This document shows, piece by piece, positions 10,340 to 20,954 of a stretch of 64,000 nucleotides of DNA. Within the stretch, counting starts at the first letter, position 1, and every line of letters starts with the position of its first letter. A model generated the notes under the pieces. It had not been told where the DNA came from. It searched no databases and worked only from the letters and a program-made list of their open reading frames with translations. The stretch is from Tretioscincus oriximinensis (lineage: Eukaryota; Chordata; Lepidosauria; Squamata; Gymnophthalmidae), in the NCBI GenBank assembly GCA_022410635.1, contig JAJVDF010000299.1:80513-144512 (forward strand), written 5' to 3'. A program made the position numbers and the translations under genes.

Positions 10340-10800
10340 CCTAGGACCACATCCACATGTTTTCCTACCTAGTTTCAACATCATGATTCTTCCGCCAAAC
10401 CCGTAATTGGAGTTTTCACCACGCTTTGCAACGCATCAGTAATAAATGTGTAATTTTGTGATTGTTGATTTTTTCTGTCATCTTTGCAAAACAGTCCATA
10501 TTCCCCTTCTCAAGCCTTTGTGTGCTTCTTGGTTAATACAGTAAGGGAGAAACAGGACAATAANAATCTCATACAGAACATTCTCATGATTTACTTCCTG
10601 CTTAGTCAGGGCAGAAGCAGAATCACATACTGAGCATGCTCAGAATTTACTTCTTGGTTTAGTCAGCTCATCTATTCCACATGGATTTAAAGGCTTTATG
10701 ATATGTTTGTAAAAGAATGAAGGTACAAATGNTGGGGCTCGTGATGGGATATTTCAGAATTTAACACCATTGTGAGGTTTTAAAATGTCGTTTCTTGTTT
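10340..10800 (+). repeat. Unknown interspersed repeat, copy 1
   Basis: This segment shares ordered blocks with 40890-41380: a GTCATCTTTGCAAAACAG-like block, CATATTCCC...AAGC.TTTGTGTGC, ATCTCATAC...GAGCATGCTCAG, TTACTTCCTGCTTAGTC, CTGTTCCACATGGATTT, and GGGCTCGTGA...CTTAACGCCATT. Each copy contains 2-3 tandem versions of the GAGCATGCTCAG plus TTTACTTCCTGG unit of about 45 bp. I do not recognise the family; no coding potential or clear terminal repeats are seen. Confidence 0.6.
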
Positions 10801-11159
10801 ACCTATATATTTTTGGTTCAGCCTCCCATCTGACCAACAAATGGTATGGTATGTTACCAAGAATGATCACAAGGGTTTTCCAAGAATATACAGAAATCTT
10901 GAAACAGATAAACAAAGCACGCTGTACTATTTTTTGGTTGTAACTTTAGCATATCATTGATTCTGTTTCTGCACTAGTACACTATTTAACATTCAGAATC
11001 TTAAAATTTGAAGTTTTTTACCTCAAACAGAAGACACTATTATTTTAATTGTGGAGTCTGTCAGTCAATANCTGCAGTTAGCATCCACTGCAAATATCTT
11101 CCTTGCCATACAAGCTAATGAAAAAATGTTGAACTGTAGAGTGGAAAGAACTTTCAGAT

Positions 11160-11265
11160 CAGTATGAACATAAGAATATAAGAGGAGTCTAATGGATTAT
11201 CTCATGCTAATTGTTCTTGGGTATTCTCAAGCAGAAGACAAAGACAAAATCTTCATCTGTTCTCA
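11160..11265 (-). mobile_element. CR1/L3-like LINE 3' end fragment
   Basis: The plus strand reads GAACATAAGAATATAAGAGG, the reverse complement of the family's terminal repeats, followed by degraded 3' UTR (CTCAAGCAGAAGACAAAGAC). Confidence 0.7.
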
Positions 11266-11382
11266 ACTTCTTGCAATTAACATTTAGAAGCAACCTCCCT
11301 GTCTCTCCAACACTAACTGATATAATAGCAGAAAGTAAGTATATAATTACGGAAGTACAATAGCTTGTATTAAAAGTGACCA

Positions 11383-11433
11383 TAACAGGTTCACTACAAT
11401 AACAGGTTCGCTACAGTAACAGGTTCACAACAG
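11383..11433. repeat. 17-bp tandem repeat, three units
   Basis: AACAGGTTC recurs at 11384, 11401 and 11418, giving a period of 17 bp over three near-identical units. Confidence 0.85.
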
Positions 11434-11449
11434 TTTTTTTAATTGTGTT

Positions 11450-11575
11450 ATTTTATAATGATATTTTCATCAGCTGCTAGAGGCATTATAAGCTGCCCCT
11501 GGTTAACATTCCTCTTTTCCACACCCATTAAAGCTGCAAAACTCTTGTTCCAGTTTTTTTATGGCAATCCTATTC
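11450..11575. mobile_element. hAT-like MITE, one half
   Basis: GCATTATAAGCTGCCCC, CACCCATTAAAGCTGCAAAA and CTCTTGTTCCAG...ATGGCAATCCTA match the right half of the element at 41617-41747. The left half is not evident. Confidence 0.5.
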
Positions 11576-11637
11576 CATCCTGGAGTCAATGTTTAGGCAT
11601 CCATTCTAGTCACTCATATACCTGAACTCCATTCTGG

Positions 11638-11700
11638 AGGCAATATTTATTTATTAATTTAAAATGATTTATACCCAGCCCTTCATCAGTGGTCTCAAGA
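11638..11700 (-). mobile_element. L2-like LINE 3' tail fragment
   Basis: TATTTATTTATTAATTTAAA is followed by GATTTATACCCAGCCCTTCA, the reverse complement of the L2-like terminal module. Confidence 0.5.
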
Positions 11701-12384
11701 ATGCCTACTATAAGGCATCCTTTTTAGCCATTGGTATATATGAGCTCCTGAAGTTTGTTTAATTCCTTTTCAAAGCTATCCAGCTTGGTTGGGCTGAATC
11801 TCCTGTTTAATGTAGGCTTCACTAAAGATTTCCAAACAAAATGTCTGTTCAAATTCTGTTTGAAGACCTTTTATTGACCGACTACCGTTAGCGTCAAAAA
11901 GTTTTTGATAATATTTAATCTTTAGCTATGTCTTTACTGTGTCATCCTGTTGCTTCTAGGCCTTCCATATGATCTACAATGTGTATGAATCACACATATA
12001 AATTTGCACAGATTGGCAGTTTCCTAGGGTAAAAAGAGAACTGGGTTTTGCTTCGTTAAGGACATCTGGCTATTTCCCAGTCTCTTATTTAAGAACAATG
12101 GTCATGAGAGCAAGTTGCCCTTCGCTTATACTCATTCGGCTGCATATAATTAGGTAAGCAATACTACAAAATGACATGCAATTCCTTTTATCTTTCCCCT
12201 CAAGGAAATCATATTCAACTGTTCAGAGAATTGAAAGAATGTAATCAGAAGCTGGAACTAGTTTGAACTTGAAGTTAGAGGTTTCTTCTAGAAAGATACT
12301 AATCACACTGGATATAAAAGATGCGTACAAAAGATGAGTACTGCTTGTCTGTTGAAAGTCCCCCAAACTATACTCCAAATGTTT
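11701..12384. other. Unassigned sequence
   Basis: A short CR1-like patch may lie near 11935-11975 (TGTGTCATCCTGTTGCTTCTAGGCCTTCCA resembles antisense CR1 at about 14636), but it is too diverged to define. The rest is unassigned. Confidence 0.3.
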
Positions 12385-12480
12385 ATTTTAGGAATTTATG
12401 TCCTGCCCTTCACCAAAGGTCACAGGGTGGGTAACAGAAAATTAAAAGCAACACAAAAGTAGAACATTTTAAAGAGCTAT
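12385..12480 (-). mobile_element. L2-like LINE 3' end fragment
   Basis: TTATTTTAGGAATTTATGTC and CTGCCCTTCACCAAAGGTCA followed by GGGTGGGTAACAGAAAATTA match the antisense L2-like 3' end and adjacent 3' UTR. Confidence 0.5.
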
Positions 12481-13603
12481 ACCTTCTTTTAGCTAGAATA
12501 GAGAATGTTCCTTTGTGAGTTGTGAGTATGTTAAATAACTAAATCTGGACCTCAGAGAATGTAGAACAAGAACGATGTAACTAAGCAGTTCCTTATTCAA
12601 ACATTTTATGTTGGGTTTTCATAAGAAATAATACTATATAATTGCAAGAATAATCTCTGGCAACCCCTACACAGCCTGATGTTTGTAATGAACTGGTTCT
12701 ATAATATTCTATAATATTCCAGCATTTCCCCTTGATTCCTAAGCCTTGGCTTTGAGATGTGGCATCAGCTTCTACAACAAACCATAACTATTATTTCTCC
12801 CCTACTGTGAGAACTCTGACTCAATGATGTATATACAGAGTAGAAGTCAAGGTGGGCATATAGAATCTATCTAAAGTTGTCTTGACACTGTACCACTTAC
12901 TGTAGATGAACGTATGACAAAACATTAAGGTCCCTCTTGATGATGCATCCAGGTTGTGAATTTCTGTCTCAGATGGATTGGGAACATTGTCATCGTATAT
13001 CTTCTACTGTCTTTTCATCCAGGTCTTACAACTAAACAAGATTCAGCCCCTCATGCCATTCCCAAAGCTATTACATAACCTCATAAGAAACAGGAAACAT
13101 GAAGTCACAAATCCTTCAACATTTCCATTAGAGTCATAACAACATGCTGACATATTAACAAGGTGCTTCAAGCCATCTGAAATTGCCACCTTCTCACTAC
13201 AGCTCTGCTTCTTACAAGAAAAATGACAGAAAGAAGATGCAATATAGCCACCCATAAACAAAGATATCCGAATGACTTACAAAACTGTCATTCCTAAATA
13301 CACGAACACACTTGCAACTGCAACAATGAATAATTTGAAATATATTATTTATTAATTAATAAAATCATTAAAACAGTTAAAACTGTAACACCAGATTATA
13401 ATCTAAAGCGTCTCACTATATTAAAAGTCACCCGCAGCACTTAAAAACCTATATAGTAATTGTGCTGTGTTCATCTCCCTGGACAGGTTATTCCAATGCT
13501 TTTTGTGTATGTATACAAAAATGAACACAGCTAATTACAGATATGCAAAAGGTACCAAAATGATTTGAATTCAAAGCATTTTGTTCTAAGATTTACAAAC
13601 CCA
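12481..13603. other. Unassigned AT-rich sequence
   Basis: No gene is seen. At about 13340-13430 the run of ATTTATTAATTAATAAAA followed by TTAAAACTGTAACACCAG may be an old antisense L2-like tail, not certain enough to list alone. Confidence 0.35.
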
Positions 13604-13854
13604 GAGCCATTTGGTGTAATGGTTGAGTGTGGGTCTCGTATCTGGTAGTCTCCTGGTTCGATTCCCCACTCCTCCATGAAAGCCAGCTGGGTGACCTTGG
13701 GCCAGTCACAATTCTTTGAACTCTCTCAGCCCCACCTACTCCAAAGGGTGTCTGTTGTGGAGAAAGCAACAAAAGCTATGTGTGCCACCGTGGTTGGCCG
13801 CCCTGAGACCTTCAGGTATAGGGCAGGATACAAGTACAAATAAATAAATAAATC
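13604..13854 (+). mobile_element. CORE-SINE (MIR-like), nearly full length
   Basis: The copy has a tRNA-like head with A-box-like TTTGGTGTAATGGTTGAG and B box GGTTCGATTCC, then the CORE segment (GGTGACCTTGGGCCAGTCAC, CTCTCAGCCCCACCTACTCC), then the L2-like end CCCTGAGACCTTCAGGTATA and an AAATA tail. The whole order matches a tRNA-derived SINE paired with an L2-type LINE. Confidence 0.9.
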
Positions 13855-13859
13855 TTGCC

Positions 13860-14399
13860 TGGGGAAATGGGAAATTTTCTTCAAATTTCTTGTAATGGGG
13901 GCCTCCCTGCCTCTCTCCAGTGACCCACAACTGTCTCAAGACCATTTTGCATCAGAGTAATTTCGTTCTTTGCCAAACATCCTTTTGCGCATATTATCTT
14001 TAAAACACTTTAGTTCATATTAATTTGTTGATGTAGATTCACTGCAGCCACAAACACTGACCCATATTAAAAATGGAACAATATTTATTAGTGACCAAAC
14101 ACTAATGTGTGACCAAATACTAGATGCTGCATCCTGCCACTTGTTTATGTAGACATAAGCTCCAAAGCTGCTTCTAACAACATCATTTTCACTTCAACCA
14201 CATAAATTTGTCCTACAAGTAAGCATGCTGCTAGAATGCATTTTTAGCATCGTTATTACACATGCAAGATGGATTTATCAGGTTTACCAGTAGCCCATTT
14301 TGCGGAATTGTTCCGATACATTTGATGTGAATTAAGCACTATTCCAACACAAACACTATGGAACAATAATATCCCTAAAGGTTCTCCTTCTCCAAATTT
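13860..14399. other. Unassigned sequence
   Basis: No repeat family or gene recognised. Confidence 0.35.
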
Positions 14400-15020
<621 letters not shown>

Positions 15021-15027
15021 CTATTAG

Positions 15028-15300
15028 AACATAAGAATATAAGATGACCCCTGTTGAACTAGGCCGGGGCCCATCTAGTCCAACATACTGTCTCACATGA
15101 TGACCCACCAATTTCAACTGGGTAGTCTCAAGCAGAAGAAGGCAAAACCCTCACCTGCAAATGGTACTTTAGGAATCCTGCCTGTTGCTCCATCTAGGAG
15201 GCAGTATCGAGGGAGCATCCCAGTAGCTATTTATTCCCTTGACTTCCATGAACTTGTCTAATCCTGTCTTAAAGCTACCTAGCTTACCACCACTTTTTCT
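15028..15300 (-). mobile_element. CR1/L3-like LINE 3' end
   Basis: GAACATAAGAATATAAGATG is followed by GGCCCATCTAGTCCAACATA, CCTGTTGCTCCATCTAGGAG and CCATGAACTTGTCTAATCC. This is the antisense 3' UTR and last codons of the family seen at 18431. It abuts the CR1 copy on its left. Confidence 0.9.
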
Positions 15301-15372
15301 GAAAGTAAATTGTTAGCCACTCTGAAACTTTTTGGTATAGAGTAGTATAAAAAATGAATAAATAAAATGAAT
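15301..15372 (+). mobile_element. L2-like LINE 3' tail, variant
   Basis: TTGTTAGCCACTCTGAAACT and TTTTTGGTATAGAGTAGTAT lead into AAAAATGAATAAATAAAA, a variant of the L2-like terminal module. Confidence 0.55.
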
Positions 15373-15374
15373 TT

Positions 15375-18300
15375 CTAAGCCGGTGCAAATAGGACTTAAA
15401 CCGGAGATAAGTGTTAAGGATTACTGGTAATTGAGCTGATTGCCTGGTCAACCATCTTGTTTGGGACTTTACATGCCTGGTACCTTATGCTACATTCCAG
15501 ATGGTGAACCTTTGAGTGTTTGCCTTTGAATTAGAGAATTATTATTGATAACTCTTACTTCTATAGTTGTTGCATAGCCTTTGGGAATTGTTTCTTCTGT
15601 TTTGCTGCATCTGATTTAAAAGACTGATAGACTCTTTTTCTTTTGTGTATGCTGCTTATCTGAACTTATAAAAAGTCCTTTTTGGTTGAATTCTGGGATC
15701 CTAGCATTAGGATGGACTGCTTCCCCACAAAGCAAGTACAGACTTAACCCTAATCTGGCATCTAGCCTTCTGCTCTAAAAGAGCACCCAGTTTAAGCAGA
15801 TTGGACTGCATTAGACAGAGGCAATAGGTTTCACAATGCAGACTGTGGATCGCTAGGACATGGCAGCACTCGTACAAATGTATTAGTGATTAATATGGAG
15901 GACTTTTAGACAGATATGATCCAAATTACCACTAGCCCCATGCAGACAATGTAGACTATTGAGTTCCTTAAAATGGATTACTAGATAGGAGCATAACAGA
16001 GAGAAATATTGGTACTATGAGCTTTCATAGACTAAGTCTACTTTTTTCTATGCACACTTTTTAATGATTTAATGATTTTTCTTTATGGATCATAGAGGTA
16101 CTACTGAACAGTGATGTTTGGGGAAACTGTCCAGCTGCCATCTCTAAACTGCTTTTAAATATATGTTGACACAGCCCGTAAGTTGTCGAATCACCACTGC
16201 TATGATCTCCACCCTTTGTCATTAAAAAAACAACAGCATGAATATCTAGAAAGCAGATCTCTGTTTGTGGGGGGAAAACTCTTTCCCTGAAGTTTATCCA
16301 TTTGATTGAAGGCTTTCTCTTAAATCTTTGGGACATTATAGTACACAAAAGTAGTGTTCATCTCGTATGTTCAGCCCAGCCAACCTTGACACCTGCTTGT
16401 CCTAATAATCATGTTTGCAGAAAGCCATGCTGTTTGACATTTTCATAACTCATGACAAGAGCTGAAGTGTATTTTCCAGATCATTAAACACTTGCACTTG
16501 GGTGAGGTTTGATTTTGTTCTGTTTTTAATAACTTACACTCGATAAATTTGTCCCCTTTTATTATCAAGAAAACTGTAGGCTTCAAGGATGACCACAAAA
16601 GGGCAAGAAAGCACATTGATGAATTTACTAAGCTAAAAAAGTTTCATTATTTAGATGTGCCTTCTAAAAAAAACCCCAGAATTCGAAACAAAAACCTTGA
16701 ATGTCTCTGTATTTATTTTTTTTCTGGTGTGGCGCATTAGTTGAGAGCAATTCCTGCCAGTGAATTGGTTCTACTGGCCCCAAAACATTCATATTTAGGT
16801 GGATGTTCCAGCTTTTGTTCTAAAAAGAACCTATTGAATTATCTTATACAGGCTACCAAATTGCAATTAATACAGAATTTGTCATTCTCTGACACAGATC
16901 TGAATTGCAGAATCAAAATAAACTCCATAGTTGAAACAAAAATCATTACAAAAGCTATGTCAATCACTTAACATTAAGGGTTTAAACAGGTTCCTAAAAA
17001 CGGTTAAACTTACAAAGTAGAATATACATTGTTATACACACAAGCCTTTCTGTGCTTTATCACTGCCTGGGTAAATTTGGTAACGTGATCATTTACATGT
17101 GAAAAGTAGATATCAGCCAAGAGGAAACATATCAGTTCTTTCTCTGATCACCTGAAATTTTTAATTGCACCAAAGAGTTCCATCTGATACAGTTGTAGAT
17201 TGGATAGTGTAGTATGAAATGTGAAATGTCCTCAACCTAATCTGGGCTGTACTGACACTATTGTCAGCTTCCTGGAATATTTTGGTAAAGCCCTAAAATG
17301 TGCATGATAGGGACTCTTTGGAGGTAGTCAGGTGTGAAATGTTTTCTAAGAGATACATTTGTAATGTTGGAAAGACAGTCAAAACCCATACTATGCTTCT
17401 TAATCTTGGGACACCATTTGGAAAATTTGGATTTTTACAGACCTATCCAGATGATGTTTTTAGTGAGATACAATGAGAGTCATTCTGGCTTTTCATCCAC
17501 ATCATGACTTTTTGAACACTCGTGTTGGTGCCAGGGTAGCATTATCATGTCTTTTTTTACATGTATTTGCCCTAGACATTGCAATAATTTATAAATGGAT
17601 CATTGTAACACATTTTCTTCATTGCTTTTTTAAGAAATCTGAAAGCATGATGAGCTGTAATTATGTAAAACAGTCCTGCCTGGGCTGTCTGGAATTCTCA
17701 TACTTTGTGTGATTTTCAGTAAGAATGGATTCACAGGGCAGTAATGATCTGCATAGAAATGTTGAGTTTACTTGGCAAAAGTAATGAATGAAAAACCCAG
17801 CAGTGGCAGTTTCCAACAAACTCAGATGACACAAGAAAAATTATGTGCACCCTCTTTGAATTTTATGGTTTTACATATCTGGATACAAGAAAAAAGCATC
17901 TGGTTCTTAGAAGGTCTTACAATTAGGCAAACACAACTGTAGATGAATAACAATAGATGACAAAGTACACTGGTTATTTTTTNAAAAAAACCCTCCCATA
18001 AATTCAATATCTTGCATGTCCAGGGGAGTTATGGAAGATACGAAGGTGTCCATAAGAGCCATTCCAGGCAGAAAACAAGGAAGTGAGCCCACATCCCCAT
18101 GCACAATTTCTACTGAGTTGGTAGCAACACAAGGTCACATATGTACAATGACTCCCTCGCTAAAAACGTCCATTGTCACGGAATTTCTAGCTGTTTGTGT
18201 GATTCACCAGCAGACATTTTGTAAAATCAGAGAGCAAGCTTCATGGGGACATTCAGGAATGTGAACATGGCAAATCTCACAAGATTTGGGGTGACATTAA

Positions 18301-18430
18301 AAAGTTCCTTGGTTCTTGGTTCGCAGAGAATGCTTAGGAAACGTAGGAAGGCTTGCAGAGAATGCTGCTGATTGCGATAAGGAAAGTGCAGCAATATTTT
18401 ATGGGACTTCTCAGGTGGTGAGATTACCAA
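15375..18430. other. Long AT-rich region without recognised repeats
   Basis: About 3 kb carry no identified transposon except a possible short remnant near 15377-15410 related to the palindromic element at 29650. Frames at 16549-16971 show no domain. The interval 16980-17720 is smooth, low-repeat and AT-rich and would be a candidate for conserved non-coding sequence, but nothing in it proves that. Confidence 0.35.
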
Positions 18431-19188
18431 TCCAGAGTGATTTATTGAAATTGGGTGAGTGGGCATCAAAGTGGCAAATGCACTTCAACTTAAGCAAGTG
18501 CAAGGTCATGCATATTGGGGCAAATAACCCAAAATACTCCTACCANCTGATGGGAACCAAGCTTTCTGTGACCGAGCAAGAAAAGGATCTTGGGGTGTTA
18601 GTGGACAATTCAATGAAAATGTCAACCCAGTGTGCAGCAGCTGCAAAAAAGGCAAATTCCATGTTGGGGATAATTAGGAAAGGAATCGAAAATAAGTCAG
18701 CAAATGTTGTTTTGCCTCTTTATAAATCTGTGGTGAGGCCACATTTGGAATACTGTGTTCAATTCTGGTCACCACATCTCAAGAGGGATATTTTGGAACT
18801 GGAGAAGGTGCAGAAAAGGGCAACAAAAATGATCAAGGGTCTGGAGCACCTCCCTTACGAAGCAAGGCTGCAACATCTGGGCCTCTTCAGCCTTGAAAGG
18901 AGACGTTTGAGGGGTGATCTGATTGAAGTGTACAAAATCATGCATGGGATCGACAGGGTGAATAGTGAAAAAATGTTTTCTCTNTCACACAACACAAGGA
19001 CCAGAGGGCACTCCTTGAAACTGTTNGGTAGAAAAGTGAGAACAGACAAAGGNAAGTATTTTTTCACCCAGAGGGTCATCGGCCTGTGGAATTTACTTCC
19101 TGAAGAGGTAGTGGTAGCTAACAGCTTGGATAGTTTCAAGACAGGACTAGACAGGTTTATGGACACTAAGGGTATAAATGGATACTAA
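18431..19188 (+). pseudogene. CR1-type reverse transcriptase C-terminal fragment
   Basis: About 252 codons stay open in one frame, apart from a few codons with N. Motifs in order: DLLKLGEWASKWQM, CKVMHIG, KDLGVLVD, a Lys/Ala-rich helix, [47 protein letters not shown], and LPEEVVVANSLDSFK. This is the segment after the reverse transcriptase palm in CR1/jockey-type LINEs. The endonuclease and the catalytic Asp-Asp motif are missing because of 5' truncation, so it cannot act on its own. The open frame upstream of about 18431 has no family motif and is probably flanking DNA. The intact frame suggests a fairly young insertion. Confidence 0.88.
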
Positions 19189-19413
19189 GATAGTTGTCTG
19201 GATGTAGCCTCCGGGATGGAGCAACAGGCAGGACTTTTGAAATACCATTTGCAGGGAGTCACGAACAGGAGCAGCATATTTTGCTTTCCTCTGTTCGGAC
19301 TGCCCAGGTGCATCTGGTGGGCCTCTGTGTGACACAGAATGCTGGACTCGATGGGCTGTGGCCTGATCCAGTATGGCTCTTCTTATGTTCTTATGTTCTT
19401 ATGTTCTTATGTA
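18431..19413 (+). mobile_element. CR1/L3-like LINE, 5' truncated
   Basis: This is the best copy of the family: the last 250 or so codons of the ORF2-type protein, a 3' UTR (GCATCTGGTGGGCCTCTGTG, ACTCGATGGGCTGTGGCC) and a terminal array of TTATGTTC units at 19387-19413. Copies at 2641, 11160, 15028, 20338, 27446, 40258 and 61388 share the 3' end. Assignment to the CR1 superfamily rests on the protein motifs; the precise clade is uncertain. Confidence 0.9.
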
Positions 19414-19414
19414 A

Positions 19415-20337
19415 GCAATGAGTCAGAACAGCATGGAAGCTTTAAGATAGGTGGAAGCAGATGGCAAACATGTTTTAAAATAATTAGTGAAGCAAATCAT
19501 GTCATGGGGAAGTTCCCTATGTGGCCTATCATTTGCATCTTGCTTATGGTCCAGAAGCAGGAAGAATGGTGTTTTCTCTAGCCTTTCCCTGTTTCATCAA
19601 TCAGTAAACTAACCAACCACTCTACTTGCATGTTATCTTTTGCAAACAAAATGCTCAAAGCAGTTTACAGCAAAAGCAAGAAAACAACATTAGTACAATG
19701 CAAAATGTTTACACTGTTGTGTAATAAATTGTAATAACGGTATATTACTAAACGAAGCAGAAAATACCAAAATAAAACTTATATACTAAAATGGCATCAT
19801 ATAACGAGCAGTTTATAGCCTGTCAGCAACCCTCTTATATCCCCAGCACTAATAATCTGGAAGTATAAGATGCAGATATAACTGATACAGTCAGCATATG
19901 TAGAGTTCAAAGCATCAAATTACTGGGAATAGGCTAAGTTACTTATTTCCCTCTGGTTTTATTCCACTTTGCCACCCCTCTCTGTTATTGGATAAAAACT
20001 TGTCATATGGCACGATCAAGAACAGGAATGATATTGGACCGCAGACAAACAGTCTGCAGAAGTAGGCATCCAAGAATGATTTTGTTGAGTGATTGGGAAA
20101 TAGTGAAGNAATTAGCAATATGCTCTGGTCCTGCTAATAGGTTAGACTATTCATCAGTACAAAGTGGAAAAAAACCAAAACAAAAATACTGGACCATGAA
20201 AGNAATAATAAGGTAAATTCAAGGTAAGCTTTTGAAATGTTTATTGACATGAAATGAAATGGAATTAACAATGTGAATGTTGTGTTCCAGCTGATTACTT
20301 TTAACTGTTCCACAGTCAAAGTGTGAAAAGGCCCATG
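19415..20337. other. Unassigned sequence with possible L2-like remnant
   Basis: GCTCAAAGCAGTTTACAGCA near 19650-19690 resembles the antisense 3' region of an L2-like LINE, but the match is short. The remainder is unassigned. Confidence 0.35.
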
Positions 20338-20952
20338 TGTTGTTTTGCTTCTTTATAAATCTGTGGTGAGACCACATATGGAATACTGTGTCCAATTCTG
20401 GTCACCACACCCCAAAAAGGATATTGTGGAAATAGAGAAGGTGCAGAAAAGGACAACAAGAATGATTAAGGGGCTGGAGCACCTCATGAAATCCAGCTGC
20501 AACGTCTGGGTGTCTTCAGCCTCAAAATATAGCGTTTCAGAGGTAATATAATTAAAGTATATAAAATTATGCACAGGATGGATAAGGTGAATAGAGTAAA
20601 AAATATGAATAGAGAAAATATTTTCTCTATCACACAACACTTGGATCAGAGGGTCATTGGACTGTGAAATTTACTTCCAGAAGAGGTGGTGGTAGCTAGC
20701 AGCCAGGATAGCTTTAAGAGAGGGTTAGATAAGTTCATGGACACCAAGGCTATAAACAGCTACTANGATGGATGTCTTGATACTGCCTCCAAGATGGAGC
20801 AACAGGCAGGATTTCTGAAATACCATTTGCAGGCCATTGAGAGCAGATAAAGATTTTTTGTTCTTCTGTTCTAGACTGCTCAGGTGTGAGACAGAATGGT
20901 GGACTAGATGGGCCCCAGCCCAATTCAACAGGGCTCCTCTTATGTTCTTTCA
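20338..20952 (+). mobile_element. CR1/L3-like LINE 3' fragment, diverged
   Basis: It covers the same segment as the copy at 18431 from SVVRPHMEYCVQFWSP to the 3' terminus, with frameshifts, a missing block after GLEHL, and a small local duplication near 20590-20620 (AATAGAGTAAAAAATATGAATAGAG type). The end GCTCCTCTTATGTTCTTTC lacks the extended octamer array. Confidence 0.9.
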
Positions 20953-20954
20953 TT

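Noticed and set aside
13604..13680. tRNA-like sequence with B box GGTTCGATTCC
   Set aside because: It belongs to the CORE-SINE family seen three times here and is not an independent tRNA gene.
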